64,000 nucleotides of DNA, taken from NCBI GenBank assembly GCA_000755425.1, contig BBMT01000005.1, forward strand, positions 310,001 through 374,000, in the 5' to 3' direction. Below the pieces are notes generated by a model, which was not told the DNA's origin, made no database searches, and was given only the letters and a program-made list of their open reading frames with translations. The translations under genes were made by a program, and so were the position numbers. How positions within the stretch are numbered: position 1 is the stretch's first letter; every line of letters starts with the position of its first letter. The stretch is from Vibrio maritimus. GTDB lineage: Bacteria > Pseudomonadota > Gammaproteobacteria > Enterobacterales > Vibrionaceae. Positions 22,070 through 31,985 of this stretch are shown here, in pieces.

Positions 22070-23095
22070 ATGAAAAAAACTCTAGTAGCTTTAGCTGTAC
22101 TAGCAGCTGGTTCTGCGCAAGCAGGTATCGAACTTTACAACCAAGACAAAGTAACTGTTAACATGACAGGTGACGTTGAGGTTGTTTACTTACAAGGCAC
22201 TACAGACGGTGACGAATTCAAACAAGAAATCCAAGACGCGGACTTCGGTTTTGACACTCGTTACGCTGTAAACGACGACCTACAAATCGGCGCTTACTGG
22301 GAATTCTCTGGTGACGGCGGTCAAGCTGACACTGGTGACGTTTACATGGCGTTCTACTCTCAAGCAGCAGGTTCTATCAAGTTCGGTAAAACTGCAACAG
22401 CTCTTGACGATGCAGGTATCGGCGGCGACTACCAGTTCGGTATCAACTCTTTCTTCAACAACGGTACTCCATTCTCTGGTGACGAAGCGATCCGCTACGA
22501 CATCGACAAAGGCACTTTCTACGGTACTGTTGCATTCCTACAAGACAAGAATGGTAACAACGGTCTAGGTAAAGACGGTACTTTCTTCGATGCTAAGCTA
22601 GGTGCACGTGTTGCTGACTTCGACTTCACTGGTTTTGTTGGTAAAGCTAAATTTAAAACTGACGCGACAACAGTTAAAGTTGACGGTTGTCCAGTAGGCG
22701 GCGCTGCTGGTGTTTGTACTCCAGAAGTAAAAAATGTTGCTGCAGTCGATGCGGATGAAACTCTATACGCTCTAGAAGCTCGTTACGCTGGTGTTGAAAA
22801 CCTAAACCTTGCAATTGGTTACTACTCAATGGACGGCGACGCTAAAGATTTTGGCGTAGAAGAGAAAACTGACACATTTGGTCTAGCTGCTGATTACACA
22901 ATCAGTGCAGTTACTCTAGGTGCTGGTTACAGCCGTTCATCATCTGATTTGGCTGACACTGACGATGTAAACAACTGGTACGCAAACGCAGCTTACTCTC
23001 TAGCTCCTTCAACTGTTGCTTACGCGGAAGTTGGTGGTAACGATGCAGACAACAGCCAAACTGGTGTTGCTATCGGTCTTAAAGCTGAGTTCTAA
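22070..23095 (+). CDS. General porin (OmpU/OmpT type)
   Basis: An outer-membrane trimeric beta-barrel porin of 341 residues. It has a signal peptide (MKKTLVALAVLAAGSAQA), alternating beta-strands, acidic loops, and a C-terminal Phe (GLKAEF) for BAM recognition. Two Cys residues in one loop (GCPVGG and VCTPEV) may form a disulfide. As I remember it, V. cholerae ompT lies beside dinG, so this may be its orthologue, but I give no symbol. Codon use is strongly biased (GGT, AAC, GAC, CTA), as expected for a very highly expressed protein. Confidence 0.88.
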   Translation: MKKTLVALAVLAAGSAQAGIELYNQDKVTVNMTGDVEVVYLQGTTDGDEFKQEIQDADFGFDTRYAVNDDLQIGAYWEFSGDGGQADTGDVYMAFYSQAAGSIKFGKTATALDDAGIGGDYQFGINSFFNNGTPFSGDEAIRYDIDKGTFYGTVAFLQDKNGNNGLGKDGTFFDAKLGARVADFDFTGFVGKAKFKTDATTVKVDGCPVGGAAGVCTPEVKNVAAVDADETLYALEARYAGVENLNLAIGYYSMDGDAKDFGVEEKTDTFGLAADYTISAVTLGAGYSRSSSDLADTDDVNNWYANAAYSLAPSTVAYAEVGGNDADNSQTGVAIGLKAEF

Positions 23096-23116
23096 TCTAG
23101 CTTTAACATAGATGCT

Positions 23117-23145
23117 CTAAGCCACCCTTATGGGTGGCTTTTTTG
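23117..23145 (+). terminator. Terminator of the porin gene
   Basis: AAGCCACCC / GGGTGGCTT hairpin with a six-T run after the porin stop. Confidence 0.92.
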
Positions 23146-23270
23146 ATCCACCAGTCAAATTATGTCTCAATAAAGCTAAAAAAAGCTTTTGTTAACCAAA
23201 TGCTGTGGCATGATTGAGTGCGTACTGAGTGTTTATAGGTTTAAAGGCCTAATTAAGGAGAGTTAATAAC

Positions 23271-23951
23271 GTGAAGAAGTCTGTTATCACGGTTTTATTG
23301 GCAGCAAGTTCTGCTTTCGCTGCAAGTGCTGCCACGTTAACGCCAATGAATGGTGTGTCATTGCTGTATGTGAATGGCCAAGAGGCTGAATCAAAAATAC
23401 GTTCCAACGATGTCGAATCCGGAACCACTCAAGTCGTAGTACGTATGGATAAAAAAGTAGGTCGGGGCAGTAGTCAGTCGGTTTATACTTCTGCACCTTA
23501 TGTCATCACATTCAATATCACCGGTGATGAGGTGAAGATCAACCATCCAGTCGCTCGAAGCAAGCAAGAAGCTAGTGCTGCATTTCGTTTACCTGAGCCG
23601 GAGTGGCGCATTACTCAAGATGGTAACTCACTATCTTATACCGTTGAAAAGTTGAAAGGCCGAGAAGGGGCGTTTCCGTATTCTGGGATAGGTGAGTTGA
23701 TCGCTGAATACAACGAGAAGCGTGGCATTACGTTCGGTGGTGAGTCTACTTCGGAAGTGGCTTCTGTAGCAGTGGCAGCGACAGCAACAACGGCGGTAGT
23801 TGCGACGTCTACTCCAAAAGCAGTTGAACCTTCACCGGTTGTAAAGGCGAATACTAAATCCGGCAATATGGAACAGTTACAAGCGTTGTACTTAAAAGCG
23901 TCTAAAGCTGAACGCAAAGAATTTCGCAAGTGGATGATTGACCAGGAGTAA
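23271..23951 (+). CDS. DUF2057 (UPF0319) periplasmic protein
   Basis: A secreted protein of 226 residues of the DUF2057 family, which includes YccT of E. coli. A signal peptide (cleavage near AASAA) is followed by the beta-rich domain (GVSLLYVNGQE...VVVRMDKKVGRG...PYVITF) and a low-complexity Ala/Thr/Val segment at about 160-190. It starts with GTG; AAGGAG is ten bases upstream and no closer ATG exists. The role is unknown; YccT has been linked to curli control in Enterobacteria, but that need not hold here. Confidence 0.8.
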   Translation: MKKSVITVLLAASSAFAASAATLTPMNGVSLLYVNGQEAESKIRSNDVESGTTQVVVRMDKKVGRGSSQSVYTSAPYVITFNITGDEVKINHPVARSKQEASAAFRLPEPEWRITQDGNSLSYTVEKLKGREGAFPYSGIGELIAEYNEKRGITFGGESTSEVASVAVAATATTAVVATSTPKAVEPSPVVKANTKSGNMEQLQALYLKASKAERKEFRKWMIDQE

Positions 23952-23974
23952 TTGGTACGGTCTATCTAACTGTT

Positions 23975-24002
23975 CGATGAAGGGGCCAAAGCCCCTTTTT
24001 TT
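23975..24002 (+). terminator. Terminator of the DUF2057 gene
   Basis: AAGGGGC / GCCCCTT hairpin followed by a T-run. Confidence 0.85.
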
Positions 24003-24086
24003 GTGTCTCACTAACAGGAATCTAACCATAGTCACTCCAAAAGTAGGTTATGATTAGTCTATTGTTCTGTACCTAACGTTAAACTC

Positions 24087-26498
24087 GTGAACCGTCTATT
24101 CTCACTTATTCAGCGCTTTCCAAAGCTTGTTCTTCTTTTTGTTACTCTCATTACCGGTGCTGCTATCTGGTATGGACAGCAACATTTTAGGATGAATGCC
24201 GACTTATCTTCATTAGTAAAACAAAATGGAGCCTGGGTTGACGATCTTGACTATTTAAATGATACCTTTCCTGAATCCGGCAACGTCACCGTTTTGGTCA
24301 CAAGTAGTGACAGCTCAGATTTGAAAGAGAATGTCGCCTCAATAGAAGAACAGTTACGTAAACAAACGATATTTAGCGAGATTTTTGCACCGCAATTGCT
24401 GACTTGGTTTGAGAAGTATCCACTCGGGTTTGTCACTCAAGACGAGTTTGAACGCATTAAAGCCTTTACTCGCGAGGAGATCAAGCCTGCTGCGGTCGCT
24501 GCGCAAGCAGGTCGTCTTGATCTTTATTTGGCTGAACTTGCCCAAAGCGAACAACCGAACTTAACACCGCTTTTAGAGGCGATAGACAACCAATCAGTTG
24601 ACTGGGCAAAACTGGCTCAAAAAAATCTGACAAGACCAACTGCTTATGCCATTACGCTGGTCGCAGAGCCCGACGCATCAGCAACTGAGCCGAATCGAGC
24701 CATTATCGAGGCGATTAATCAAAGCATTATAGCGGCTGATTTACCATCAGATGTCGAGGTTAAAGTTACGGGTCAGGCTGCGCTCGACTTTGATGAAATT
24801 GCTGATGCAAACAACAGCATCGCCGTAGCCGGTAGTGCTTCCTTAGTGGGTCTTATTCTAATTCTAGCGATTGGTATTCGCTCACTTCGAGTGATAGTGG
24901 CATGCTACTTAACGGTATTAGTTGGGTTGGCTTGGACATTTGCGGCGGGTCTTGCAGTTATTGGTCATTACAACACCATCTCTATTGTATTCATGGTGAT
25001 GTTCATAGGCCTTGCTGTCGATTTTTCAATTCACTTATGTTTACATATTCAAGAGCTTAGACTTAAAGGTGAGAATGACTCATTGGCAATGCGTGATGCG
25101 ATTGCTCATTCGGTTCGGCCTTTATCACTGTGCGCGCTTTCTTCTGCTCTGGGCTTTTTAAGCTTTTACCCCACGGCTTATACAGGGCTTGGTGAGTTAG
25201 GGGTCGTGTCTGCGCTAGGTATGGTACTTGGCCTTGCTGCAACCTTTATCATTATCCCACTGTTCTTTACTTTGTTTGGTTATCCGAAAGTTCGTCATCA
25301 AAGAGATACACACCGTTTCGCTTGGTTTGGTACGCAGCTTATGCGTTTTAAAGGCGTGGTGTTTAGCTTAGCGATAATTTTAACTCTTGTAATGGGGTAC
25401 GGCGCGACTCAGTTTAAATTTGATTTCTCAACGTTGGTTTTGAAAAACCCTCAGTCTGAGTCTGTGTTGGCCTTGAATCAATTGCAACAAGAAGGGTTGG
25501 GCTCTAGCTATCAGCTGTTTGCGATTGCTAAAGACCAACAGCAAGCTGAGCAGTGGAAGGCTAGTTTGTTAAAGAAACCTTCGGTGGCTTCGGTTCGGGT
25601 AGTGAGTGACTTTTTACCTAAAGGTCTAGAGAAGAGAACGGAGAAGTTGCAAGCTTTGTTCACTGAATCGGAGTTAGTGAAGCCTATGAGCTACTCTGAG
25701 TTCGTGGATATAGCGAAAACTAAAGATTGGCAGGGTAGTGAACGCTTACCTGATACGATAGATAGTGCAATTGTCTCGGGGAATTTATTTACCGGACTAT
25801 CAAATAGTTTGAATACTCTGACGCAATTTGAACCCGTGACGATAGAGTCGCTGCCAACCGAGTTGAGTGAAAGATATATCAGTCAATATGGCGAATGGCT
25901 AGTGGTGATCTCTCCGAGTGAAGATATGACCAATGTCGATGCCTTGGAGCAGTTTATTACCGAATCCAAGCAAATCGCACCGAATGCGACAGGCAGAGCT
26001 GTTGCTGAAAAAGAAGTGGGCAGTATTATCGTAAGTGCGTTTCAAGCGGCGATCATGATGTCGGTGTTTGGGATTGCGCTTATTCTAATCTGGTCGGTTG
26101 AGAAGAAGCGTGATGTACTACTGATCTTTATTCCGTTAACTTTGGCATCATTGTCGACTTTAGGATTGATGCATTGGCTCGGGCTATCGATGAATATGGC
26201 AAACATCATAGTGATCCCATTGATCTTTGGTTTGGGTGTGGATAATGGCATACACATTGTAAAGCGTTTTCGTGCCGTGAGAAGTTTGGAGGCATTCTTT
26301 AAAACCTCGACACCAAAGGCTTCGCTGGTGAGTTGCTTGACGACGCTGGCAACATTTGGTGCTTTGATCGTTGCTGATCACCAAGGGATGCACTCCATCG
26401 GTTTAGTGCTCTCCATCGCATTGAGCTGTATTTTGGTGTTCAGCTTAACGATTTTGCCACTTTTACTGGAAGTAACAAAGAAAAAGCCCATTGAATAA
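24087..26498 (+). CDS. RND-superfamily (MMPL) exporter
   Basis: A large inner-membrane transporter of 803 residues with the RND/MMPL plan. It has an N-terminal membrane segment, a periplasmic domain (about 35-235), a six-segment sterol-sensing-like bundle (about 240-400), a second periplasmic domain and a second bundle (about 655-800). The polar motifs GLAVDFSIHL and GLGVDNGIHI in the fourth segment of each half fit proton-coupled transport. It resembles the HpnN/MMPL lipid exporters. The substrate is not known; no adaptor gene is next to it. The start is GTG. Its last codons overlap a terminator for the convergent gene. Confidence 0.82.
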   Translation: MNRLFSLIQRFPKLVLLFVTLITGAAIWYGQQHFRMNADLSSLVKQNGAWVDDLDYLNDTFPESGNVTVLVTSSDSSDLKENVASIEEQLRKQTIFSEIFAPQLLTWFEKYPLGFVTQDEFERIKAFTREEIKPAAVAAQAGRLDLYLAELAQSEQPNLTPLLEAIDNQSVDWAKLAQKNLTRPTAYAITLVAEPDASATEPNRAIIEAINQSIIAADLPSDVEVKVTGQAALDFDEIADANNSIAVAGSASLVGLILILAIGIRSLRVIVACYLTVLVGLAWTFAAGLAVIGHYNTISIVFMVMFIGLAVDFSIHLCLHIQELRLKGENDSLAMRDAIAHSVRPLSLCALSSALGFLSFYPTAYTGLGELGVVSALGMVLGLAATFIIIPLFFTLFGYPKVRHQRDTHRFAWFGTQLMRFKGVVFSLAIILTLVMGYGATQFKFDFSTLVLKNPQSESVLALNQLQQEGLGSSYQLFAIAKDQQQAEQWKASLLKKPSVASVRVVSDFLPKGLEKRTEKLQALFTESELVKPMSYSEFVDIAKTKDWQGSERLPDTIDSAIVSGNLFTGLSNSLNTLTQFEPVTIESLPTELSERYISQYGEWLVVISPSEDMTNVDALEQFITESKQIAPNATGRAVAEKEVGSIIVSAFQAAIMMSVFGIALILIWSVEKKRDVLLIFIPLTLASLSTLGLMHWLGLSMNMANIIVIPLIFGLGVDNGIHIVKRFRAVRSLEAFFKTSTPKASLVSCLTTLATFGALIVADHQGMHSIGLVLSIALSCILVFSLTILPLLLEVTKKKPIE

Positions 26499-26506
26499 TG
26501 GGCTTG
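26478..26506 (-). terminator. Terminator of the beta-barrel gene, inside the 3' end of the RND gene
   Basis: On the minus strand AAGCCCATT / AATGGGCTTTTT makes a hairpin with a T-run. It overlaps the last codons (KKKPIE) of the convergent RND gene, so coding and termination share the same bases. Confidence 0.75.
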
Positions 26507-26520
26507 AAAAGTAACTGAGG

Positions 26521-27402
26521 TTAGAAACGAGCGTCGAGAGTGACGAAAAAGCTCTTTCGTTGACCGAAGCCAAGTTCACTGATCAGAACCCAGTTTGGAG
26601 TGAATTCATACTGCGCACCGACTAAGCTGTTCCAGTTATTTGCGAGACTTTGCGTCACGGTGAACTTTGCGTCATCCAAGAAGGGTAAGTTACCGACGGA
26701 TCCCAATGGCAAGTCTTTAACGTTGCCGGTTAGGGTTTGTTCAATGTTCTGGTACTGCGCACCTACCCAAGCTCTAATTGGCCAATCACTGTTTCGAGAG
26801 AAATCCCATCCAATACGAGGTGAGACGACAATTGAATCAATCTCCCCATCAATGACAGTGAGACTAGTTTTAGTGTAGCTCGCGTCGACGAGTGCAAAAA
26901 AGCTTTCATAGCCACCCGCTATGACAGTACCCACACCGTAAGTATAACCATCGAGATCCAATCGAAACGGCTCACTTAAGTTGTCGACTTCAATTGGGAT
27001 CGCTGGAAACGATGGTAGTAGCTTAAGATCGCCTTTAACAGAAGTAATGGTTGTTTCCGAGTAACCATTAAGTTTGCCACCAATTGCGTAAAAGTTTAGA
27101 AAGGGCAGTACCCAAACATCTGCTTTTAATGTCAGTATTTCAGATTCTTGATAGCCCCCTTGAGTCCCAATTTCCAAATTTTGGACTTGAGGAGGTAGCC
27201 CGCTTAGTGCAATCGAGTCAACATTGATCCCCTGTGACACATTCATATAGCCAAGGCTTAATCCAAAAGCTTCAGGCAGAGTGTAGCCTCGCTCTTCAGC
27301 TTCTTTCTTGAATAGTGGTAGCTCTATCGCTGAAACTAGGCTAGGTAGCAACAGCGCTGCCAATGAGAGCGTTTTTAGTGAAAATTTGGCATTAAATGTC
27401 AT
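26521..27402 (-). CDS. Outer-membrane beta-barrel protein of unknown function
   Basis: A secreted protein of 293 residues with a signal peptide (cleavage near LVSA), alternating hydrophobic strands and a C-terminal Phe (FVTLDARF) typical of outer-membrane barrels. Residues 40-290 form about twelve likely strands (GLSLGYMNVSQG, ADVWVLPFLNFYAIGG, RAWVGAQYQNIEQ, GAQYEFTPNWVLISE). I recognise it as a conserved Vibrio outer-membrane protein but can give no function. It has its own terminator, and the DUF4397 gene upstream also ends in one, so it is probably transcribed alone. Confidence 0.7.
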   Translation of the reverse strand: MTFNAKFSLKTLSLAALLLPSLVSAIELPLFKKEAEERGYTLPEAFGLSLGYMNVSQGINVDSIALSGLPPQVQNLEIGTQGGYQESEILTLKADVWVLPFLNFYAIGGKLNGYSETTITSVKGDLKLLPSFPAIPIEVDNLSEPFRLDLDGYTYGVGTVIAGGYESFFALVDASYTKTSLTVIDGEIDSIVVSPRIGWDFSRNSDWPIRAWVGAQYQNIEQTLTGNVKDLPLGSVGNLPFLDDAKFTVTQSLANNWNSLVGAQYEFTPNWVLISELGFGQRKSFFVTLDARF

Positions 27403-27499
27403 AGGAGTATCTACTTAAATGAATGAAAGATATACATCAAGATTATAGGTTGGCGGATTGTAGATGAGCAAAGTCTTGATGGAAAGAAATTTTATCGAA

Positions 27500-27532
27500 T
27501 AAAAAGGCCGCAGAGAATACTGCGACCTTTCG
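27500..27532 (-). terminator. Terminator of the DUF4397 gene
   Basis: On the minus strand AAGGTCGCAG / CTGCGGCCTT with a following T-run, 16 bases after the stop codon. Confidence 0.82.
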
Positions 27533-27547
27533 TGTTATGGATTCTTC

Positions 27548-28890
27548 TTACTTATCGATATTAAGCGCAATCGAATCTTCAGTGGCGAATGCCGTTACAA
27601 CATTGCCACCTGCTACAGCAGGGACACTTCTATTTTCCAACAGTATGTTGGTTGTGCCCGCTGCCGCGACAGCAAAGTCATAGGTTCCTGCTGCAACGTT
27701 TAGCACCGCAGTTTCTTTGAACTTGACCCTTTAAGGACTGCCGTGTCAGCGGAGAATGCACCTCCGTCAGCAACGGCATGGATGTCAACAAGCGCTGCGG
27801 CTGCAGTTGGATTGGCATGCACGACTCGGATTTTTGCGTAAGTCGCGACGCCTCGGAGATCATCTTTTATTTCTAGCGCCTCTTGGGAGCTATCGCTTGC
27901 ACGACCCACTGCAAAGATGGTTGTTTCTGAGCCCGCCGAAAAAGTAGCGTTTGGTACTGAGATGAGCTCTGGCGTGGTCGTGTTAGTAGCAGCGATACCG
28001 ATGTTGACTGTTCCTGGCGAGATCGCCACACTTGCTACATTTTCGTAAGTCAGCCCAGTTAGGCCTGCTACTGCAGTACCATTAGCTAATACATCGACTG
28101 CTGCTAAGTCTTTGATAGCGTGCGCGGCACGCACAATAGCTTTTTCGTCAGAGTCTCTCAAGACAGTGACTGAGCTACCATCTGCTACTAATAAATTCAC
28201 AGGTGAGTCACCCGCGGCGGTGTTCACTACGTTGGGTACAGCCGTGACCATTAAATCTGTACCGCCGGGCAAATCCAATTCACCACTATCAAATACCACG
28301 TCCGCATCGGTGCTTTGACCTGCGAGTGTAACTCTTATTCGGTATGTGTCTGCAGGGACAGTAATTGGTAGGTCGGACGAGTCTACTGCGAATGAGAGAC
28401 CAGCAACGCCCACGGTAGCTGCGCTGATGCTAGGCACATTCGCTAGGTGTATATCTACCGCGCCAACATCTGGATGAGCATGCAAGACATCGATTCTAAC
28501 CGAGTTGCTGTCGGGTTTGACGCCGGAGCGTGACAATATCACGCCTTGCAAAGATGCCACTTTGTTGAGCGCGAAAACGTCGTACTGCATATCCGGAGCA
28601 AAGTTGACACCCGAAACTGGTAGCACCTCAGTAGCGCTACCGTCAGGTCCTATGCCCTCTACCGAAAGGTCATAAGTGCCCGAATCAATGGTTATCAAGC
28701 CACTGCCGACTTGATAATCTACGTCGGTGAGTCCGCTTAAAATTGCTCCATTTGCTTTTATGTTAACGAGGGGAGCGTCTGCACTGGCGTGGGTTACGCG
28801 AACCTGGGTGGAAGGGTGGTCGGAGTCGCTGCCACAGCCAACAATCGTAATTGCTGCGGCTGCGATAACTGATGTTTTTATAATGTTCAT
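27548..28890 (-). CDS. DUF4397 repeat lipoprotein
   Basis: A lipoprotein of about 447 residues after repair of one missing base near 27725. The signal ends in a lipobox TIVGC, followed by GSDSDHPS. The rest is two complete DUF4397 units (VRVTHASADAPLVNIKANG and VRAAHAIKDLAAVDVLANG) with related units that start VRIDVLHAHPDVGAVDIHL and IRVVHANPTAAAALVDIHA. These are beta-sandwich, surface-type domains of unknown role. With no +2 Asp after the Cys, sorting to the outer membrane is expected. The last 57 residues lie after the frame break and end in TEDSIALNIDK. Confidence 0.78.
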
Positions 28891-29010
28891 GTTAAGCCTC
28901 TATGCTCATGTTATTCGCAAAGAGGCTTACGGCATCAAAATCAAATTAGTTCAAACTTGTTTGTAAAATAACCTATTGATAAAGCATTTGATTGCATATT
29001 TAAGCCGATG

Positions 29011-29448
29011 CTAATCTTCTATCGGTAACCAATCGACAGAGACTCCAGCCTGGTCGAACATATCTTGACTTAGTGAAATTTTTTCGCCCCAACGGGATAG
29101 AAAATCGTCCGTTTGCGCAGGACAATGGACTACAGAAATACCCGTTTGAATAATTTTTGCAGCACAATTTGGGCACGGAAAATGGGTGACCCAAATTTCG
29201 CATCCATCGAGATCACGCTTGGCAAAAAGAATAGCGTTTTCTTCAGCATGGAGTGTTTTTAGATATTTGGTTTCTCTCTCGTCAACTTCAGCACTATCAG
29301 AAATGCCGTGGGGGTAGCCATTGAAACCAACAGAAACGATACGGTTTTGCTTGGTAATGACTGCGCCTACTTGTGTTGATGGATCTTTACTCCATGAGCC
29401 AACTAATTCAGCCATTTGAATAAATCGTTTTGCCCATTTAGACGCCAT
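29011..29448 (-). CDS. Deoxycytidylate (dCMP) deaminase family protein
   Basis: A zinc cytidine/deoxycytidylate deaminase of 145 residues. The active site has HAEENAIL (zinc His and catalytic Glu) and PCPNCAAKI (two zinc Cys). It most likely converts dCMP to dUMP for thymidylate synthesis. The start MASKWAKRFIQMAELVGSWS at 29448 has CTGGAG at good spacing; a longer reading to 29517 has no such support. The N-terminal DPSTQVGAVI and GFNGYPHG are typical of dCMP deaminases. It is a single gene. Confidence 0.82.
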   Translation of the reverse strand: MASKWAKRFIQMAELVGSWSKDPSTQVGAVITKQNRIVSVGFNGYPHGISDSAEVDERETKYLKTLHAEENAILFAKRDLDGCEIWVTHFPCPNCAAKIIQTGISVVHCPAQTDDFLSRWGEKISLSQDMFDQAGVSVDWLPIED

Positions 29449-29749
29449 ACTGACTCCAGTTATTGTTGTGTGTTTGCTCGTAATTTTGTTGAGTTCAAGT
29501 TTACAAAATAACAGCAATGAAAACGAGTGCTATTTGTAAACGATTACAGTTTTAGACGCGCTGTTGGCGTTACTCAAATTTACAATCAATAAGGACATAT
29601 TGTGCTGTCTATAATGTAACCTTTAGGGAGAGATTTTGTGATCTGGTCGGAATTCTGTGTCAGAGTAACGACAATTCTCAATAATTTGCTGAGATGATTA
29701 ATAATCATATGGCAGAATTTGACGAATTCTTTAAGGATGGGAAAAGATA

Positions 29750-30529
29750 ATGCGAAAAACACTGTTAGCGGTTTCACTATGTGGTCTGTGTTTTAGTGCA
29801 AGCAGCTTTGCGTTTGTTCAGGATTGGTCAAAGCGAAGCCAGCAAGAGGTTACAACGGAAGCCAAGCGTGGCGATCTGTTTGCCCAGATCGAATTGGGTG
29901 ATCGTTATGCGACAGGTAATGGCGTAGAAGAAGATGACATCACCGCCGTTGAATGGTACCGAAAGGCCGCAGCACAAGAGAGCGAAACGGCCATGTACAA
30001 ACTTGGCATGATGTACGATAACGGCCACGGTGTTGATTATGATGCGAAAGAAGCAGCGGCTTGGTTTGAAAAAGCATCGCAAAAAGGCAGCGTAAAAGCA
30101 CAATACTACTTGGCAGGTATGTACAAATGGGGACGTGGTGTTCCTAAGAGCAATGAAAAAGCCGTTGAGTACTACCGTTTAGCGGCAGAAAAAGGCTTTG
30201 ATGTAGCTCAAAATAGCCTAGGCGTGATGTACGCAAAAGGTCTTGGCATCGAAAAGAACGATGATGAAGCGGTAAAATGGTACCGTCGTTCGGCTGAGAA
30301 TGGCTACGCCTATGGACAAAGAAACCTGGCCTACAAGTACTCACTTGGTGAGGGTGTAGAGCTCAATAATGTTGAGGCTTACGCCTGGGCATCGGTCGCT
30401 TCAACAAATGGTTATAAAACGGCTGAAAAACTTCGTGATGATCTGGCGCAAAAGCTCAGTGAGGATGAACTCACAGTCGCGCAGCAGAAAGCAACCAAAT
30501 ACTTAGCAGAGCACTCCTCTCACAAATAG
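29750..30529 (+). CDS. Secreted Sel1-repeat protein
   Basis: A periplasmic or secreted protein of 259 residues with a signal peptide (cleavage near SSFA) and about five Sel1-like (TPR-type) repeats between residues 40 and 225. Repeat marks are LGDRYATGNGVEED, LGMMYDNGHGVDYD, LAGMYKWGRGVPKS, LGVMYAKGLGIEKN and LAYKYSLGEGVELN. Such proteins bind other proteins; the partner is not known. AAGGA is eleven bases before the ATG. It has a terminator of its own. Confidence 0.82.
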   Translation: MRKTLLAVSLCGLCFSASSFAFVQDWSKRSQQEVTTEAKRGDLFAQIELGDRYATGNGVEEDDITAVEWYRKAAAQESETAMYKLGMMYDNGHGVDYDAKEAAAWFEKASQKGSVKAQYYLAGMYKWGRGVPKSNEKAVEYYRLAAEKGFDVAQNSLGVMYAKGLGIEKNDDEAVKWYRRSAENGYAYGQRNLAYKYSLGEGVELNNVEAYAWASVASTNGYKTAEKLRDDLAQKLSEDELTVAQQKATKYLAEHSSHK

Positions 30530-30544
30530 CCATAATCAGTATGT

Positions 30545-30574
30545 TTAAAGGAAGCCAGGTGCTTCCTTTTTTAT
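30545..30574 (+). terminator. Terminator of the Sel1 gene
   Basis: AAAGGAAGC / GCTTCCTTT hairpin followed by a T-run. Confidence 0.85.
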
Positions 30575-30616
30575 TTCTAGCTGGGTGGTTTTGTGAGTCA
30601 GTGGTAGAACAAAGAG

Positions 30617-31539
30617 TTACCAGCCAGTTTGTTGGTCGCCGTATTTGCGACGATAGCGGGCTAACATGGTTTCATTACCAAGCAGGCCACCTTGATGGAC
30701 ATAGAGGATCGTGGTGTCGATGCTCTGTTCTAGCCAAGGGAGTATACAGCGCCACATCATTGGGTCATAAAGCAGGTCGAACTCTACGTGCGTTTCTTCC
30801 TGCAATGCCTGCCAAAGTTCATAGTCTTCTCGGTATAGTTTTCCAAAGTGATGCTTCGATGGCAATTCGAGTATTGTCGGGTAGTGTTCGGTTTCGCCAA
30901 GTTCAACGAACTGGGAATGCAGATAGTCTTTTCCCGAAACGCAAGGACAGGTTAGTACCTCAATACCTTGTGGTTTTAACTGCTGACTAAGGTAGAGTGC
31001 AGTGGTGCCTGTTCCTGATGGCAGCGCCACTTTGATGTTACGACCCTTTTCAAATCTTGACCAGGAGAGGATCTCATCGGCAAGTTTGCTGATTCCTTGT
31101 TTGGCATCTTGAAAATGACCGCCTTCAGGAATGATCAAACATTCAGGGTCTTTTTCATGCTGCTTCGCGATAAACGAAGAGGGGTGAGGGGCCTTTTCAC
31201 CAAATATGTTTCTAAGTGAAACGACTTCAGCCCCCAGCTCCAATGCGGTGCGATAATTCCCCATTGGGTTCTCGTCCAACCAAGCTGGTTTATGAGCTAC
31301 ATAATAGGTCAGTTTGAGCCCTTTTATTTTGGCTAAAGCTGCGAGTGAGGTCAGCGAGTTTGCTTGAGCGGAACCCCAACCAATGAGTCGAGTTTTCCCT
31401 TCCAGTGGCTGCTCTAGCGTAGCATGAATTTTCGAGCTTTGTTGCCATTAAAGTGTCCATGAAGCAGATCATCTCTTTTTAAAAAAAAATGATGCCCTTG
31501 GAAGTGATGTTCGGTGACTGGGCTGTCATTAAGCTTCAT
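30617..31539 (-). CDS. PLP-dependent D-cysteine desulfhydrase / ACC deaminase family enzyme
   Basis: A fold-type II PLP enzyme of about 307 residues after repair of one base near 31420. The true start (MKLNDSPVTEHHFQGHHFFL) lies well upstream of the first ATG of the longest open piece. The PLP lysine is in NGNKARKF; a later glycine loop, PSGTGTTALY, should hold the phosphate. The family contains 1-aminocyclopropane-1-carboxylate deaminase and D-cysteine desulfhydrase. The second is more likely in a marine Gammaproteobacterium, but sequence alone does not decide. Confidence 0.75.
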
Positions 31540-31985
31540 GAGCGCTACCTTTATGTGACACTAGGCAATAAATGGGGAGCGAAGTGTACTCTTTGATGTT
31601 GATAGTTACAAACGAAGAGACGACAAATCGTTACATAGTTAAACCAGTTGCTGTGCCAGAATAGCGAATATAGGGATAGCTTGTCCGCTCGCTAAATTGA
31701 CACAAATTTAACGTTGCGCCATTTTTCCGGTTTTTTGGTGAAAAATTGCGGGGCAAACGTTCAGTTGTGGGGCTTTCTTGGACGAAACGTGTCATTAGCG
31801 CTATTTTGCTAATGAAAATGGGTGAACAATGATTTGTTTTGCTAATGGTTGTCGACTATATGTACAGAATGTCAATGTTTTGTGTGGTAAGTCGATATCA
31901 AGCCTTTTAATTCTTTGAACGCCCTAGTAAACTTTGGTGTCAAATTTTCGTGCACAGCGTCACGAACTAACTGTGAGTTTAAAAA
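31540..31985. promoter_or_regulatory. Regulatory region before the arn operon
   Basis: A 446-base gene-free region. It holds three copies of GCTAATG: an inverted one at 31793-31799 and direct ones at 31808-31814 and 31841-31847, with TTTTGCTAATG repeated exactly 33 bases apart. TTGACA is at 31697-31702, but its -10 is weak. I found no clear PhoP box or PmrA box, which control arn in Enterobacteria. The arn promoter is probably within the last 250 bases. Confidence 0.45.

Noticed and set aside
30541..30990. Plus-strand open frame of about 149 codons after the Sel1 gene
   Set aside because: It is antisense to the PLP-dependent enzyme, begins in the Sel1 terminator and has no protein-like pattern.
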